Positions 1-12,744 of a DNA stretch of 63,063 nt are shown piece after piece. Made by a program: the position numbers and the translations under genes. How positions within the stretch are numbered: the stretch's first letter is position 1; every line of letters begins with the position of its first letter. This stretch comes from Dicyema japonicum (lineage: Eukaryota > Dicyemida > Rhombozoa > Dicyemidae): the NCBI GenBank assembly GCA_011109175.1, contig RDEW01000008.1:1295600-1358662 (forward strand), given 5' to 3'. Below the pieces are notes generated by a model. That model did not search any database, was not told where the DNA came from, and saw nothing but the letters and a program-made list of their open reading frames with translations.

Positions 1-780
1 TTTTCGAGAGACTAGGTCATACCTTTTCAATTCCCAAAATGACCTGATTTCACTATATCCCCAATGGTGTTCTCAGACATCTTCTTTCACCCTATTTTAA
101 TCTCTATCTCACGCAATTCCAAGATCAAACACCATTTCAACAATAGCCCTAATATATGCCTTAACAACGAACTTCTTCCAGTGGTTAAATATCCTAAAAT
201 CCCCGGAGTCATATTTGACATGTTACTATACTTTAACAAAAACGTTGAACAACTTTGCAAAAATGCAAAGCCAAATATCCTCCAGTAGTAGCTAATCAAT
301 AGTAGGCCAACTTATGGAGTCTCTAACGCTCTTGTACAAGCAGTTCTTCATACATATCACTCTCCTCCTACAAAAGCTGGCATAATGTCCAAAGTTCAGC
401 ATTTAGAGCTGTAACGAGGTGTTGAAATCATCTCAGTTGGGACATACATTAGGAGTCGAAAATCCTGCCTCTGTTTGACCACCTTGAAAAGAGAAGCTCA
501 CAATATCACAGACAATCGCTTGACCCAAACTACCCAACCTTCTCATTAATTAAATCCACTAACAGCAGACTCATAATTCTCTGATCTACAAAAAGAACGT
601 CAAGGAAAATCTCTACTCCGGAAGATCAAATTTGACAAAGTATGCATGGTTTTGTGTCCACACAACATAACAAATCCTTGTAGATAACAGATACTGAGCT
701 TATTTACAGGCAAACCCATTTTCTAAAAAAGAGTATTATCAACAATTATAAGAAATAATCAATCGAGGGTTATACTGTAG
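1..780. other. AT-rich region, nothing recognised
   Basis: Short open frames occur on both strands (for example 64-288 on plus and 87-299 on minus), but they overlap each other and show no family motif. I see no tRNA, SINE head or LINE motif here. Confidence 0.5.
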
Positions 781-789
781 CCCCTGACT

Positions 790-905
790 GTGGCTATATT
801 CCCTCAGGATGGCGAAGCGAGATTTGGTCAAATAACCAGCAACACTCACGGAGATCACTTGTTCGTTTTGAAATACGATTCACTAGACGACCCAAGAATT
901 TCAGC
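790..905 (-). repeat. Diverged copy of a LINE-associated repeat
   Basis: The stretch around 810-870 resembles 10295-10395 in the same orientation and, in reverse complement, 45985-46070: a short GC-richer block with a 'cggagatc' core after a 'tcaaa.a.ccag' segment. The copy at 46 kb lies just downstream of a retrotransposon C-terminal domain, so this is probably a degraded LINE 3' end. It is short and diverged. Confidence 0.4.
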
Positions 906-2420
906 ATCGAAAGGGCAAGGGAACCAGAGAATCAATACAGAAACTAAATAATTGGATATTCCCACTTTTTGGGGCATCAAATGAATCGATGTTTTCCTTA
1001 TATTTTGATGTTGAGGTTTTTTGTGCGGTAATTAGAAGATTTCTTTTCTATTGAGAACTATTCTGAATAAGAGGTCCCAATTTATTCCCATATATTTATA
1101 ATCAGTGACTGGTTTTCTGTACCAACCATCTATTACACCATTAATTAGATTATCATCATTGAATGAGTATTTTGTTGAAAATTCATTGCTTTTCTTGAAA
1201 GTTGAAATATAAATCCCCGCCCGTCATTGCCAACAAAGGAATCAAAAGATGCAACTAGGAATTTTTGTGGTGAATTTATATTTAACCCAATTTTTACTAG
1301 TTTTATCCGTCGCCACAAGGTCTCTCAGTCTGTCGTTTATTCTGAGTGTTCCACATGGGTGGTAATTAGCTTCCAAGTTGGCTCATGCCATTGTACAGAT
1401 GTAGTCAAACGAAAGGAGGTCTAAATATGAGTGTTCCAATCATAGGCACAAATAGGACGTGACATTAGCTTACTAGATAATATTATTATTAACTCCAGAA
1501 TCACTGAGTCATAGAGAAAGAAAAGGTTCTCAACTAACTAAGTGATCCCAGACCGACAAGGGAGAGGACGAGTCCGATGGGGTCGAGAATCCTGAACAAA
1601 ACAGCTTATTAAATATGACACGTGTGAATCCAAACAATAAGTAGTCGTATTCATTATATTCAAATTATTTTGACTATTTGAGCTATCAAAATCTTAACTA
1701 TTCGTCATTTTCTTTTCCAACCACTAGAGAATTTATCTATGCTGGTGAACTAATTTAAATTGAATTGATTTAAAAAAAAATATAATTTTAAATTAATTAC
1801 TATCATTTGCATATAATCACGATTTTTATATACAACTAATTTTAAAACTGAAAATCTTGGGGATCACCTACCACAACACATGTCCTTTTCATCTCATGTC
1901 GATGGCATCTCCGGAAGCTGCTCAAGGAAGCTAGAGATAATCAAATTTATTTTTGATGGCATTAAAACCCCTTCCAGCATTGAGATTATCTGTCAGCTAT
2001 GCCTGTGGGTCATAGGGAATCAATATGTCCTGGACGAACAAACAAAAAATCAGCGGCATTCAGTCCTTGATATCCACTACTATTAGTAATCTCGGGAAAC
2101 TAGAAAATTTAATCCCCTCTTTATTTGAAGACGTAATCCGACAAAATGGAAAGGGATTTGTTTTCCTGTGCAACTCCTAACAGTACAGAACCAGGACATG
2201 TCTTATGAGAGAAAATACATTACCCTCTCTAATTTCTATTCCTCAGATCATCCCACCCACAGATAAGTTGGGTTGGATCCCAGAAGGCGCACAAAGAGAG
2301 GATGAGAAATCTGATTGTGGCCTTCGAGATCACATAACTAATTTAGTGATTAAATTAACTATTGATGTTCTTGGGTTAATAATGATAAGATCCTCAAAGA
2401 TAAATTCTTCTCAAATCTGA
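905..2420. other. Intergenic and repeat-derived sequence
   Basis: No gene recognised. Positions 1465-1530 match 62370-62440: a (TAT)n run followed by a block containing 'atcactg.gtca.agagaaag'. This is the end of the tRNA-derived SINE plus a shared flank. The rest, including 1740-1850, is very AT-rich. Confidence 0.5.
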
Positions 2421-3070
2421 ATCTGTCTAACTCCCAGCGCGACTTCTATGCCAAGCATTCTACCTCAACCCATCTAACAGAGTTAACTGACTTTATTGCT
2501 AATGAATTTAACAACCATGAACCACCACTAGCCTTTATTTGCATTTTTAAGGTCATGACAAGACACCAGGCACATTGTCTGCGACAAATTAACCTCATCG
2601 GGTATTCCTCCATTCATAGAGATTACTAATCATTTCTCTCTGACGGACAGGACCTACTTTGATTATGTCGAAGAAATCTAGTCCTGTTACCTCCCAAACG
2701 GATTACCGCAAGGCTCTGCCCTCTCCCGGCTTTATTCAACATCCATCTGAGTAGCATACCCAAGCAGAAGATACGTTAGTCATGTCCTATGCGGAATACA
2801 TAAGTCAGAAATATCCTTAGGACTCGGGATTGAGGCATCACCTCCGCCTCACTCCTCCAAACAAACTTAGATTTCCTAGAGTCTTGGTTATTAAGCAACC
2901 ACCCCTCCTCTTCCAAGTCCAGCGTCACGGTATTCACTTTCGACCGATGTCAGCTAAACATAGCACCTTCGCTGAAAATCTTCGAAAAAGTCTTCACTGT
3001 CTCAAAAACACAGAATCGTGTGAGTAATCTACAACCAATGTCTTACGTCCTCCACCCAATAGACCATGTT
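2420..3070 (+). pseudogene. Decayed non-LTR retrotransposon reverse transcriptase (Jockey/CR1-like)
   Basis: Plus-strand translation across several frames gives reverse transcriptase landmarks in order: AKHSTSTHLTELTDFIANEF (the motif after the 'GFR' block, about 2448-2510), then LPNGLPQGSALS followed by LFNIHLSSIP (the 'G.PQGS.LSP.LFN' motif, about 2693-2750). A 'VTVFTFDRCQLN'-like segment near 2930 matches the downstream region of Jockey/CR1 polymerases. At least four frameshifts and several stops are present, so it is a dead fragment. Clade assignment is approximate. Confidence 0.65.
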
Positions 3071-4730
3071 TTTGTAAAAGCAAACAAGAAAACGATCGTT
3101 CAAAGACTGGTATAAAAAGATCTGCTAGATGTCCCACCATTGGTAGAGACAAGATCGTCCTCTTGTGGACGAGGATTCATGACTTCTGGCCGGGACCTCA
3201 CGTCTCAACAGCAAATGGGACAAACTAGTGATTTCTCCTTAGGTACTTCTTCTCTTCTTATCCTCTGCTTGTCTAGAAGCATGACCAGGATCCAAGACTG
3301 AAACGGCCAAATTGTTCGGAGAGTATGTATCAACACATGTAGCGTCCTAAACCAGGTTCGACCATTGGCAAAAGGAATCCTCTCAGATGAGACCATTCGG
3401 CTTCAAAATGCAGTGGTGACCAGCAGATTTTATAAATTACAAAAGAATTCGAATTCGAGTACCTTGCAATACTGTTTATGTAATTAAGGAATACTAAGCT
3501 GAGATTGTCAGACAGCTTCAATAAAAATGCTGGGAATGAGGCTGAGTCTTATGGAGATATCAATGATAACTCAATGTGCGTTGGAATATGGATCCACAAC
3601 GAGGACTGAACTTTGGAGCATTTGTGGCACGAATAGCAGCGAAAAGGTTTGTCCAGATGCTCGTGGATTCTAAATCATTTACAAAGCCCAAACAGGCTGA
3701 TGGAGAAAATTATTAATGATTAAAATAGATACTAATTAACCTCAATCTCGCTACCTTTTTGGAGGCCAGCCGTCCTCTCTACGGGTCTTCGATGTTCGCC
3801 GGAGGTCCCGTCCAAGAGAAAAGTTCTTGAGAATCTATATTAGTTGGTCCGATGATAGGAACCAGGATCCAAACTCAGCTCTAAGGAAGAATTGCCCAGA
3901 ATGTAGTCGATTAAATAAATTTAAAATTATTATTTAAAATTTATTTATATAAAAAAACATTTATTTATAAATGGCAAACCGTAAATAGAATAAACATCAG
4001 TGATACACGCTCTTCTGTTGGTTCGTTGTTGTGGATTCTTAAGTTTTTTATTTAATTTTTTAGTCTATATTACTATATTCGATATATTTTACTATTTTAA
4101 ATGAAGATAAATATTATTGAGTTCTCCTAATAGTGTGTAAATGTTTTATCAAGATGTTCTACAGATATTTTGATAATTCTAAAAAATATGAGTTATTTTA
4201 ACACTATTATGAGTAATTTACTCAATTTTTATATATATTATTGTTATTATGGATTATTTTTCTGTTCCGTTTATTATTGAAATATATTTTATTAATTCAC
4301 GAAATACACATTGCTCATAATATATCAGAAAACGTGATATGATGGTTGCAGTCTCAGGTGATCACCTATATTATTCACCGAGCCAAATAACGCAAAATAG
4401 TCCCCGTTTTTAATGTATAATGGAAATCCGCTAAACGTCTGTCAATTGTGAAAACAACCTGTTGTTTATATCAGCTATCATCAACCTGTATTTGGTCGAA
4501 TATCTGTATTTTGACTCAATTGTTTTCAGAAACTTTTTGACGTAAGAATCATAAACCGATTTACTCTCAATTCACCCAAGTAAAGATAGTGATATCACTG
4601 ATATCTGGAACCCAATTGATGTCGCTTTATTATGTCCTTGCTTGGCAGTCAAGTTGACTGAATTTTCATCATACTTCGTAGACCCTCCTGGCAATTAAAA
4701 TAGCTGGAGAAACTATACCAGGGAATAAAC
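3070..4730. other. Unassigned sequence, partly LINE-like then AT-rich
   Basis: 3070-3560 may continue the upstream LINE but shows no firm motif. 3900-4320 is strongly AT-rich and looks non-coding. No RNA gene or known element recognised. Confidence 0.4.
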
Positions 4731-4735
4731 CAAGC

Positions 4736-5057
4736 TTATACTCGTTTTAAGATAAATATTGCTTCGTGTATTTTTTCTCCTTCCAAAGATTTCCACTTGT
4801 TGAAAAAGCTCTCAAAATTAGAACTGGAAATAACAGAATGCGGAATATGCTCCGTAATATAATTTAAAGGGAATTTTACGATTAGACAGATCTTCTGCCA
4901 ATTTTTGCAGGATCGGTAACAGAGTGACATGAATATTGGGGTTGATTCTAATTGCTGCAACTATGTCTAACAACTCATATGCGTCTTTTTTCCTATTAAT
5001 CAATTCGAAATACCTTCCGTCATACTCTTCTCTTGCAATCTTCAAGGACATTTGCAT
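4736..5057 (-). pseudogene. Unidentified broken coding sequence
   Basis: Two overlapping minus-strand frames look like one protein joined by a shift. Frame one contains KDAYELLDIVAAIRINPNIH and continues to KLAEDLSNRKIPF (5057 to about 4880). The other contains NYITEHIPHSV, then SNFESFFNKWKSLEGEKIHE, and ends at 4736. The amino-acid composition is protein-like and helical rather than LINE-like. No 21-26-nt intron restores the frame cleanly, so a one-base change is more likely. I do not recognise the family. Confidence 0.4.
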
Positions 5058-5059
5058 CA

Positions 5060-6200
5060 GTTCTTGTCACTATGGTAATGATTTTTTGAATTTCCTTTAG
5101 GCATGCTATTTTGTTCCAGATGATTCTTGATTGTTTTCATTGTGTTATTTTCGTCCAATATTGCAATTCATTTATGATACGACAAACGAGCGTCATTCTG
5201 GAGCCCACTTGTCTTCGTACAACCCGTAAAGAAATGTGTACATCGGATAACAGACCTCACTGACACAGGGTTAAATAGTATTGATATATGGTCTTTGACC
5301 CATTTGAGTGGACGTCTTTGTCTCAAAGTTGGACATGAGAGGCCACCAAGTATCATTGGCTGCAATAACTAATCGACTTGGAAATATCGCTTGTAGTTGT
5401 TGAAGTTTATTTTAAAAATTATAGCAATTGAAAAAAACAAGTAATATGAAAAATTATGTTATTTTCATTTTAAATATCTCTCTAATTGTTTGAATTATAG
5501 CATTCAATTGGAATGTACTGAATTTACAGATTGTACAATATATAAAGTCTCTGGAATCAAATTGTCTCGTCAATTACATTTAATATTATTTTCCTGTTGA
5601 TGTTACTTTCTTAATTAAGTAAATAGAATTGTTTATTTATTTTTTTCTGTAGATCAATAATATGATGATCATAAGGTTTATGTATAATTAAAAAGTAACA
5701 GTTAACATAATTGAGAACTCACTCTCACGATTTTATATAACTATTCCCTAATTTGTTAAGTGGAATATTAGCATTTAAAAATGGTTAACCAAATAGATAT
5801 TCAATTTTTTTGTTATCTTCAGTATGAAAAAGTTGAGTGGTCTCTACTTTTTGGCATTTAGTCTCATGTATTTTTCTATTAAGATGTTGATCTGTGTAGT
5901 ATTGTTTAGATTATTTTACTATCTTAGAGCACTTTTTGTCAAAATAAATCTCCTTTAGGTGTTTTTGTAAATATGTATGAGTTTTTGGGAATTGCTTTTG
6001 AAATTATTTTCTTATTTTTGCCTGTGAGTTCTAATAGTTTTAATAATTGACAAATTACAAACTTGTCATAATAATAACACCAGAGAACACGGTAACACAA
6101 ACTAACTAATCAGGTGATCCAAGCACTCTCTAGCAGGAATGAAGACTGCTAATATACAACAAAAAACAATTTACAACGCGTAATTTAAAAAATCAAAAAA
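5060..6200. other. AT-rich intergenic sequence
   Basis: Long stretches above roughly 70% A+T (5400-6060), with no coding or RNA signal that I can support. Confidence 0.5.
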
Positions 6201-6214
6201 TAATTAAAATAATA

Positions 6215-6585
6215 TTTATTTTAGAATTTACAAGCAATACATAGAACCATGCTTCTCGTACGCGTGTGCTTCATGGGGACTTTCATTATCATGGACAAAC
6301 ACTAAGAAAATTGAGGACGTACAAAAGAAGGCTTTCAGAATGACGGAGTGGTGGTCTTGTGGGAGACACAGAACCGGACCGACTACTCTGGAGGCCCCCA
6401 TTAAACAAAACTCCGGCATGCGGGTAGGCGGCCCTGCAAATACAGTCAGCCGCCCTGTACGAGCTTGTGGGTACGAGGGAGGAACACCGGGAAAGAATGA
6501 GGATTTTGGCGGAGCGCATCGGGATCACGTGATAGTTAGTTTTGGTTTTACCGTGGTCTTGGGTGTTAAATAAATAGGACAAATA
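6215..6585 (+). mobile_element. LINE C-terminal fragment with shared 3' tail
   Basis: Positions 6228-6345 encode QYIEPCFSYACASWGLS, then SWTNTKKIEDVQKKAFRM. This is the conserved 'Y....P...YA...W.......T.KLE..Q..A.R' block near the C terminus of many non-LTR reverse transcriptases. The reading frame stays open to 6573 but loses similarity. The end (6517-6580) is a tail seen elsewhere in the window: 'gggatcacgtgatagtta', then a 'ggtttaccgtggt'-like block, then a polyadenylation-like AATAAATA. Confidence 0.6.
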
Positions 6586-6599
6586 GGTTAATATCCACC

Positions 6600-7765
6600 C
6601 GACTGATCACATTGAATCTCTTCTTATGAGTGACGACGAACGCATAACTCATTTTTTCGGGCATTTCATATCTTCGACTACGCCAATTACGGTGGCGGAG
6701 ATACAAACGTCTCTGCAAAAGCTGAACAACTACCTGAGTTCGGGCACTGACAATATCAATGGGGAACTTCTGAAACATTCGCCACCCTAACTGGCCTATC
6801 AAATATGCAGCATGCTAACGACATTTTATGAGACACATGCCTGTCCCACTAAGACAGGGAATTCTGATACCTATTTGGAAACTCGGAAAGCCGGTCGGAC
6901 CGGTAGAAAATGTCAGGCATATAATCCTTCCAACAATTCTATGGAACTATTATCTCTGATTGTTCTGGATAGGATTTCTTCTACTGTTGATGAATATCTG
7001 TCTCTGGGCCAAAATAAATTCAGAAGAGAAAGGTTCACGGATTATATCGTATGGACACATAGATGGATATGCTCCATGACGCAAAAATTTCAGTAGACTG
7101 TTCACATACAGATCTTTCCCTACCGTTCGATACTGTATGCAGAGGGAAACTAATGTTGTTACTTGGAACGTTGTTGGACGAAGACAGTGAAAGAATGATC
7201 CTCGTACTACTTGCGAACACTGAAATACAAGTCTGGGTCGGTTCAGAACTAATTTACGCAGATGACGTTGAATTGTTTCAGAGAACATAAAAGAGATTAG
7301 GACTGTTCTAAATCATGCTCCTGGAGCATTCGTGGAATGGTGTTTGAAAATGAACGAAAGAGAACGGAGTCACAACTGAACAAAAAAAGTCGGCTCAACG
7401 AAGGAAATGTTATCGATTCTTCACTTAAAAGACAGAGTCTACGTAACTAAAATATTCACACGTTTCAAAACCCATAAAGGTGCATTTATAAAATGCATTT
7501 ATTCTGCCTATTTTGCTATACAACTCATGAACGTGGGATTTGAATAAACTTGTACTGAAAGAGTGAATGCTTTTCACAGAAAACAACTGAAATCCCTATT
7601 GGACATGCGTTATCCGAAGGTGATAATCAACATATACACTATCTGTAAATCTGAAAGCTTGGGGACCACTATAAAGAGGGCTATTTTTACATATCTTGAG
7701 AATGGATCCAGTTGCTCCAGCAAATGACATCATGGAATCCTACATCCTCTCCATTACCAATCTCG
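6600..7765 (+). pseudogene. Degenerate LINE reverse transcriptase (APE-type, RTE/Jockey-like)
   Basis: Pieces in order on the plus strand: an N-terminal RT block, VAEIQTSLQKLNNYLSSGTD, followed by NGELLKH (about 6690-6775). Next is a palm segment, FDTVCRGKLM to LLANTEIQVWVG (7128-7240), then the catalytic LIYADDVELF (7251-7280). A C-terminal RVNAFHRKQLKSLLDMRYPK block follows at about 7560-7620. The stretch that should hold the 'PQGD' motif is missing between 7240 and 7251, so there is an internal deletion in addition to frameshifts. A related fragment lies at 26700-27150. Confidence 0.7.
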
Positions 7766-7809
7766 ATTGTCTTTTTTAATAATTTTTTTATTTGACAAAA
7801 TTTTATTTA

Positions 7810-8300
7810 TTTATATCAAAATGGATCTCGTCTATGTGTGTTGCCTCTCACGATTGCAACGAAGATAAACTGGAGAAGCCACGTGCGCCGTGGAGTTGAG
7901 TGCAGCAGTTTCTTGAGTAAACGAAGCGATTTCTCGCTTATTCCTCCACTTATCTCAACTACAATGAACCGGAACGTGAACCGGTCTTGGGTTTCCCACA
8001 ACTGGAAGGACTGAACGTTTTTTTCCTTTTTTGGTTCTGGATTAACTTTTTGTAAAATTGGAAAGTTTTTCTGCTGATGTAATCGTGGGAACTGAATACA
8101 GTCCATTATTGATCTTCGATACTAGTCGCTCTCACTCTCTCCTGTTCGAAGCCAGTCTCCGCAGACTACTGAGGTCTTCAATTTTCCTTAGTGTTATGTT
8201 CACTGTCATTGTACGCAGACGACCGCGGAACTTTTCCCCATATGTTTCAAAGAATTCTTCCATAGCCAAAGTGGTTTCAGAACTGGGAGATTAACAGCTG
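7810..8300 (-). mobile_element. LINE C-terminal tail (minus strand)
   Basis: Minus-strand reading of 8290-8100 gives FETYGEKFRGRLRTMT, then KIEDLSSLRRLASNRRE.ERL. This resembles the C-terminal 'RGRPR...L......LA.DR..W..L' tail of non-LTR polymerases and matches the plus-strand tail at 14856-15130. Downstream minus sequence (to about 7810) is probably the 3'UTR. It is not intact. Confidence 0.55.
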
Positions 8301-9220
8301 ATGTAGTATGGTGCCATAGATTGCATTGCGCTATTTAGCAAAAATTCCGAGTATACCTGAAAATGACTGGGGGAGACTACATCGAAGGTGTTGTATCTCC
8401 CAACTCACTGCTGCGTATTTCGTCCAAATAAAACTCAATGAAACGGTTTCTTAAGGCTCTTGATAGTATTCACTCAGTAAACTCCTTGAGTATTTTGTGT
8501 TGCAAATAGCATTAATTTTCTATGAACTTTGATAGTTTTCTGAGTTTATGACATAAATATCTCTCGGTTTCCGTCCAATAAGTAGAATCAGGCAACACAG
8601 TACTCTATTCAAAGCCTCCAGAACGTCAGAAAGAGTCAGGTTTAATTCATTCAGAATAACCCAGTAACCATTCCTTAGTGGCTCAATAAGGAGTTCTAAG
8701 GTAACCAAACAGATAACCGTCTTATTTATTTATTTAACACCAAGACTTCATAATCATAATCCGCAATCAGAAAGACATTTATAAAAAAATTTCAAATTAA
8801 TTAATTTTTTATTATGCATTTAATTGAATTTACATTTTAAATTTAAAATCATAAAGTGCCACATGGCTAGAAAGAGGACAGAAATTTATGTTACATGGAA
8901 AAGAAAGATTTGTGTAACAGAAATACATCAAAAATGTCTCGAAACTTTCAGAAATTCTTAAAAAAATGAAAATGTGAAAACTATGAAACTATAATTAACA
9001 ATTTAAGACATTATTAACTTGATAATTCACCTGTTAAATGATTTTCATGGATGGATACAATCAATGGTTTTATTATTGAAGATACTATCATTTCAAATGC
9101 TAAGGTATTTGGTGTAAAGCTTGGATTCAATGATCTTGAATTTAGTAAAGGCTGGCTACTCAGATTTATAGGAAGATTAAAATCTTAAACTAAAAGTTCT
9201 TAAAGGAAAAGCTAACACTT
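8300..9220. other. Unassigned AT-rich sequence
   Basis: 8705-8760 carries a diverged copy of the window's LINE 3' tail in reverse orientation ('gtaaccaaac', then a 'ttatttattta' run). No gene recognised in the remainder. Confidence 0.4.
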
Positions 9221-9225
9221 TAACA

Positions 9226-9345
9226 TAATAGTGATGGTTGCCGGGAAAGAGGCCTGAATGTCGCTAGTTCGAATCCCGATACTGCAAATTTCGGTTGAAG
9301 GTTCCACGCATCAATATGTTTTGGCTTGAAAGTCTCGAATCACAA
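9226..9345 (+). repeat. tRNA-derived SINE fragment
   Basis: Contains a pol III B-box-like 'agttcgaatccc' at 9268-9279, then 'ggttgaaggttccacgcatc' (9293-9312) and a 'ttggcttga' segment, in the order seen in the full SINEs at 28225 and 29737. The conserved central palindrome is lost and the 3' half is absent. Confidence 0.6.
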
Positions 9346-9349
9346 GCAA

Positions 9350-10165
9350 TTGTGCATTCCAGATAGCATAAATAATACCACCGAATACGTATCAACAATG
9401 AACCTTTTCTCTTATATAACAACGAAGACAGTTTTGATTGAATAATTATTTTCATCAGAAAAAAAATCTTCTTGTTTTCTATGGCATAAACCAATTAAAA
9501 TTGTGGTCTGCACTGCAGTTACCCTTTATGATCGCGAGCCCAATGATCTGAAAGTGATATCGTATCATCCTAGACTCTATTTTCGTCTGTTCTACAAACC
9601 GCAAGATTAACCTAATAAACTTTGATGTGAATGTCAAACGTCTCACTGAAGATTACTGTTCATAAAACGAATAATTCACGTGAATGATAAACTATTAGAC
9701 AAAAGAAACAAATCAGGCACCATCAGCCGTGAGAATGTGAGCGTAGCCGCAAGCTATGACTATTCTAAGACATTCACAAAACCAACACCGTTCCAGATGA
9801 TCTCCCAACTTGAACGAGATTCCGTTCGGAAGAATCAGTGGCAGGATAGATCGAGTTTGAACTGGGAATGATATTATCATGGTCTAAACATCAGAGGATA
9901 TGCTAAAGGGATTGGTTTTCTTGTTTCTTCAATAGAAGGTTTCACAATCAAAAACAAGCTAAGAAGAAAAAACCCAATACGACTTATGTGGAATTAATAA
10001 GTATCTGGATTCTAGATTTTATGTCAATAAATGTTTAGAAGATATTTTTTATTAATTAATTAGTTAAAGTCATTTTTATATTACAAAAATCGATAAACAA
10101 CGTATTTCTTCATACACATACAGCTATTTGAAAATCTCGTTCCACGTTATCCAGATCTGTTTCTC
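9350..10165. other. Unassigned sequence
   Basis: A 63-codon plus-strand frame at 9680-9871 is open but has no motif I recognise. 10020-10130 is AT-rich. Confidence 0.4.
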
Positions 10166-10275
10166 AACCTTTTTTCGTATCCCCCTATGAAAAAAATTTC
10201 GCCTCCTCAATAAAAACTATATGTACTAGTGATGCAATTAATTATAATTTTTTGTTTTATTTATTTAGCAAAAAA
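10165..10275 (+). mobile_element. hAT-like MITE terminus (putative)
   Basis: The block 'gtttctcaacctttttt' followed by 'cgtatccccctatgaaaaa' resembles the 'CAG.GTTTCTCAACCTTTTT' start of hAT-derived MITEs common in animals. A second copy lies at 33857-33945. Neither opposite terminus nor an 8-bp duplication was identified, so this is a family resemblance only. Confidence 0.4.
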
Positions 10276-10289
10276 AGGACAAAACAAGT

Positions 10290-10440
10290 GTTAGCTGCCC
10301 CCTCACTGCGTGGCTGCTTCCTCTCAGAATTGGGAGCTAAATTCGCTCAAACAGCCAGCGGCGTTCGCGGAGATCTCGAATGCATTTTTTATAAAAAAAT
10401 TTTAGTGTGACCCTTGACCTTGGTGAAGGTCTACCACATG
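10290..10440 (-). repeat. LINE-associated repeat, minus orientation
   Basis: Reverse complement of 45985-46070: shares 'ccctcactgcgtggctg', a 'tcagaattg.gagc.aaattc' stretch and 'ggagatctc'. At 46 kb the same block follows a retrotransposon C-terminal domain. Confidence 0.5.
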
Positions 10441-10659
10441 CTATATATTGGATTCTTTTAGTAAGAACTACTCTGATATCCCGTCTTTCGAAGATACTAA
10501 AATTATTCCCACTTACTCATCATCTCAGCAATAAAATGAAGATTACCTATATAAATTGAAATAAATAAAAACCAAAAATTGCAATGATTTCTGCAACTTT
10601 ATATGAATACACAGCCTTGAGTAGTTTGAAGAATTGTAGTATTTATTAATAAAGTTAGA

Positions 10660-10770
10660 TCAACGAGAAGGGCTATGGCTAAGACAAAAGATTGGAATAG
10701 CCATACTCCGAGGGAAACTCGTTCGCAATCCACGCAGCAGGCTTCCTCAACTGATATTTGTTTAATTGTT
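10660..10770 (+). repeat. LINE 3' block shared with 55.8 kb
   Basis: Matches the reverse complement of 55780-55870 closely: 'atggctaagacaaaagattg', then 'gaatagccatactccgag' and 'ctcgttcgcaatccacgcag'. At 55.8 kb this block lies directly downstream of a recognisable retrotransposon C-terminal domain, so it is part of that element's 3' region. Confidence 0.6.
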
Positions 10771-10779
10771 AAAAAAAGT

Positions 10780-12276
10780 TTTAACTATTAATAGAAAAAC
10801 AAAAATATCATTCTTACTCCTTTATTTGTAGAAATCTCCCATACTTCTCATAATCGGGTGTGAGTCTAAAAAAGCTGTTGATAATGAATTAAGAACATGG
10901 GATACAGGGCCATTATTGTTAGCATGCATAGAATCATTTTACTGTCTTTCTATAATTGCAGCTACAGACTGATAACTCTCAACTTTTTTCATTTTTATGA
11001 CAGTATTTGTGTATATAACGGCTCTTTAGCTCAAAATATTAGATTTGGGAGTCTGTCGATATAACACAAGTCCAGTGAAAGGGAAGAAAACGTCCATCCT
11101 TTACATTCTTGGGAACTCTTCCAATGCAATGGAAAGAAGAAAAAATTATAATTTTTTAGCAACCCTAGTACTGCCCACCTCTTGAGACAGGAGATTTCAT
11201 AGCATCATTTGTAAAAGAGGGAAAAAAAGTTATTCGATCAAATATCTAGTTAAAGAGTCGAACCCATGAAAAGAGACAAAATTCGACATTGTAGGGAATC
11301 GACCCTTCTAGTATTGTTGGAAACATGAACCCTAATAAAATCAATAAAATATTTATTCATACAAAAATAATATCACAAAACTCGAGCAAACACTGAAGTG
11401 ATGAAAAACCCAGTCGAAATCTCACACACAACCTGAAGACAATCATTCACTATATTCCACAATTTCAGAGGCCATCTGACGAACAGCTCACCGACAAATC
11501 ATTCCCCTGAAAACTTGGAAACGACAGCCCTTTGACTCTGATTTTATAAATAAAATAGAACCTCCAACATGAACTTTATATGTGGATAGCAACACAGTGA
11601 CCAAAGTCCAGGCATATAAAAAATAACTCGACGAGAGACACCAACGAAGTAAGCAATTATCCTATAGTAGACAAACCACCATCACTATAATCAATAGCAG
11701 TAAAAGAAGAATACATCTTAAAGTCGATGCGTTTCGCCAAAACTCTGGATTTTACGATCTTTAGCATAAATCATTAAAATACAGGTTGGAACACAACGAA
11801 TGAAAAGATTATATAAAAATCCTCTTCGTAAAAATGTGTCCATTTTTCTGTAGCTAAAAATAAGTAAATATTAAATACCTATAATATAAATTAACTATAA
11901 ATAAAAATTTAAATATTAGTTATATGAAACCTCCCTCAAGACCACCGGGCTAAGCCGAGAGCCCTATTGAAATTCGCCGGGATCACATAATTCTTGTTTT
12001 TGTCTTTAACTGTGGTTTTTGGAAATAAATTTCAATTTCCACCTTTTTGGTATAAACTTATTTTCCCAAGGTTAAATTCCAAATCTAAGACCGCAAACAT
12101 GTAAGAGAGATATGAGAAATTTCCCACAAGGGTGGACGGCCATGGAAACAATGGCGGATCTAAAATGATTACTTCACTAAAACTTGTGTTATGTAGCTTT
12201 TTAAAAAAGGTCCAGTTTCTCGTGTTAAAAACTGAGATAGAGTTGTCTTCAGAACAGCGGAATAAATGGGGGACGA
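10780..12276. other. No gene recognised
   Basis: Mixed AT-rich sequence. 11968-12035 is a diverged copy of the LINE 3' tail ('gggatcacataattcttg', then 'actgtggtttttgg' and 'aaataaa'). No coding motif in either strand. Confidence 0.4.
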
Positions 12277-12285
12277 TAATTTTAG
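12277..12285. repeat. Left 9-bp target-site duplication of the MULE
   Basis: 'taattttag' here is repeated exactly at 14549-14557. The two copies directly bound the element between the terminal inverted repeats. Nine base pairs is the usual MULE duplication length. Confidence 0.8.
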
Positions 12286-12291
12286 GAGTGC

Positions 12292-12345
12292 GGAAAAAAA
12301 GTCAAGTGGAAAAAAAGTCAAGCGGAAAAAAAGTCAAGTCCGTTA
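12292..12345 (+). repeat. Left terminal inverted repeat of the MULE
   Basis: Three tandem 16-nt units starting GGAAAAAA and ending GTCAAGT or GTCAAGC, then 'ccgt'. The array is mirrored at 14491-14541 with the same order of T, C and T-ending units. Tandem units inside the repeat could act as multiple transposase-binding sites (inference). Confidence 0.85.
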
Positions 12346-12744
12346 ACGAAATTACGGACTTGACTTTTTCGAAATTTAGCGCAAAACGAAATTTAGCGCA
12401 AAACGGAAAAAAAGTCAATCTTAACGAATTACGGACTTGACTTTTTTTCCGTTTATAAATTAAGATTTTTATTCATGATCGTTTCATTTTAAAGTAAGCG
12501 AGTTTAGAATAACAAATTATTTAAATAGTTAATTTTGGCTAATGTTAATGAATTAAAATGTCCCGCCACAACTAAAACTACACGTGGTGGAAATAAATTC
12601 TAAAAATAAAACAGATTTTTTCTACTTTTAAAATTTTTTAAAATGTTATAAACATATGATTTTTATTTAACGAGAATCAAGGGATTATTTAATGTGAATC
12701 AAAAGAATATTTAATATTCCATGCAATTGCTTTTAGGGCTTCTC

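Noticed and set aside
6289-6582. 97-codon minus frame
   Set aside because: Antisense of the LINE C-terminal fragment and its 3' tail.
12132-12440. 102-codon plus-strand frame
   Set aside because: It runs through the MULE terminal repeat array and hairpins (Lys/Ser-rich translation of A-rich repeats).
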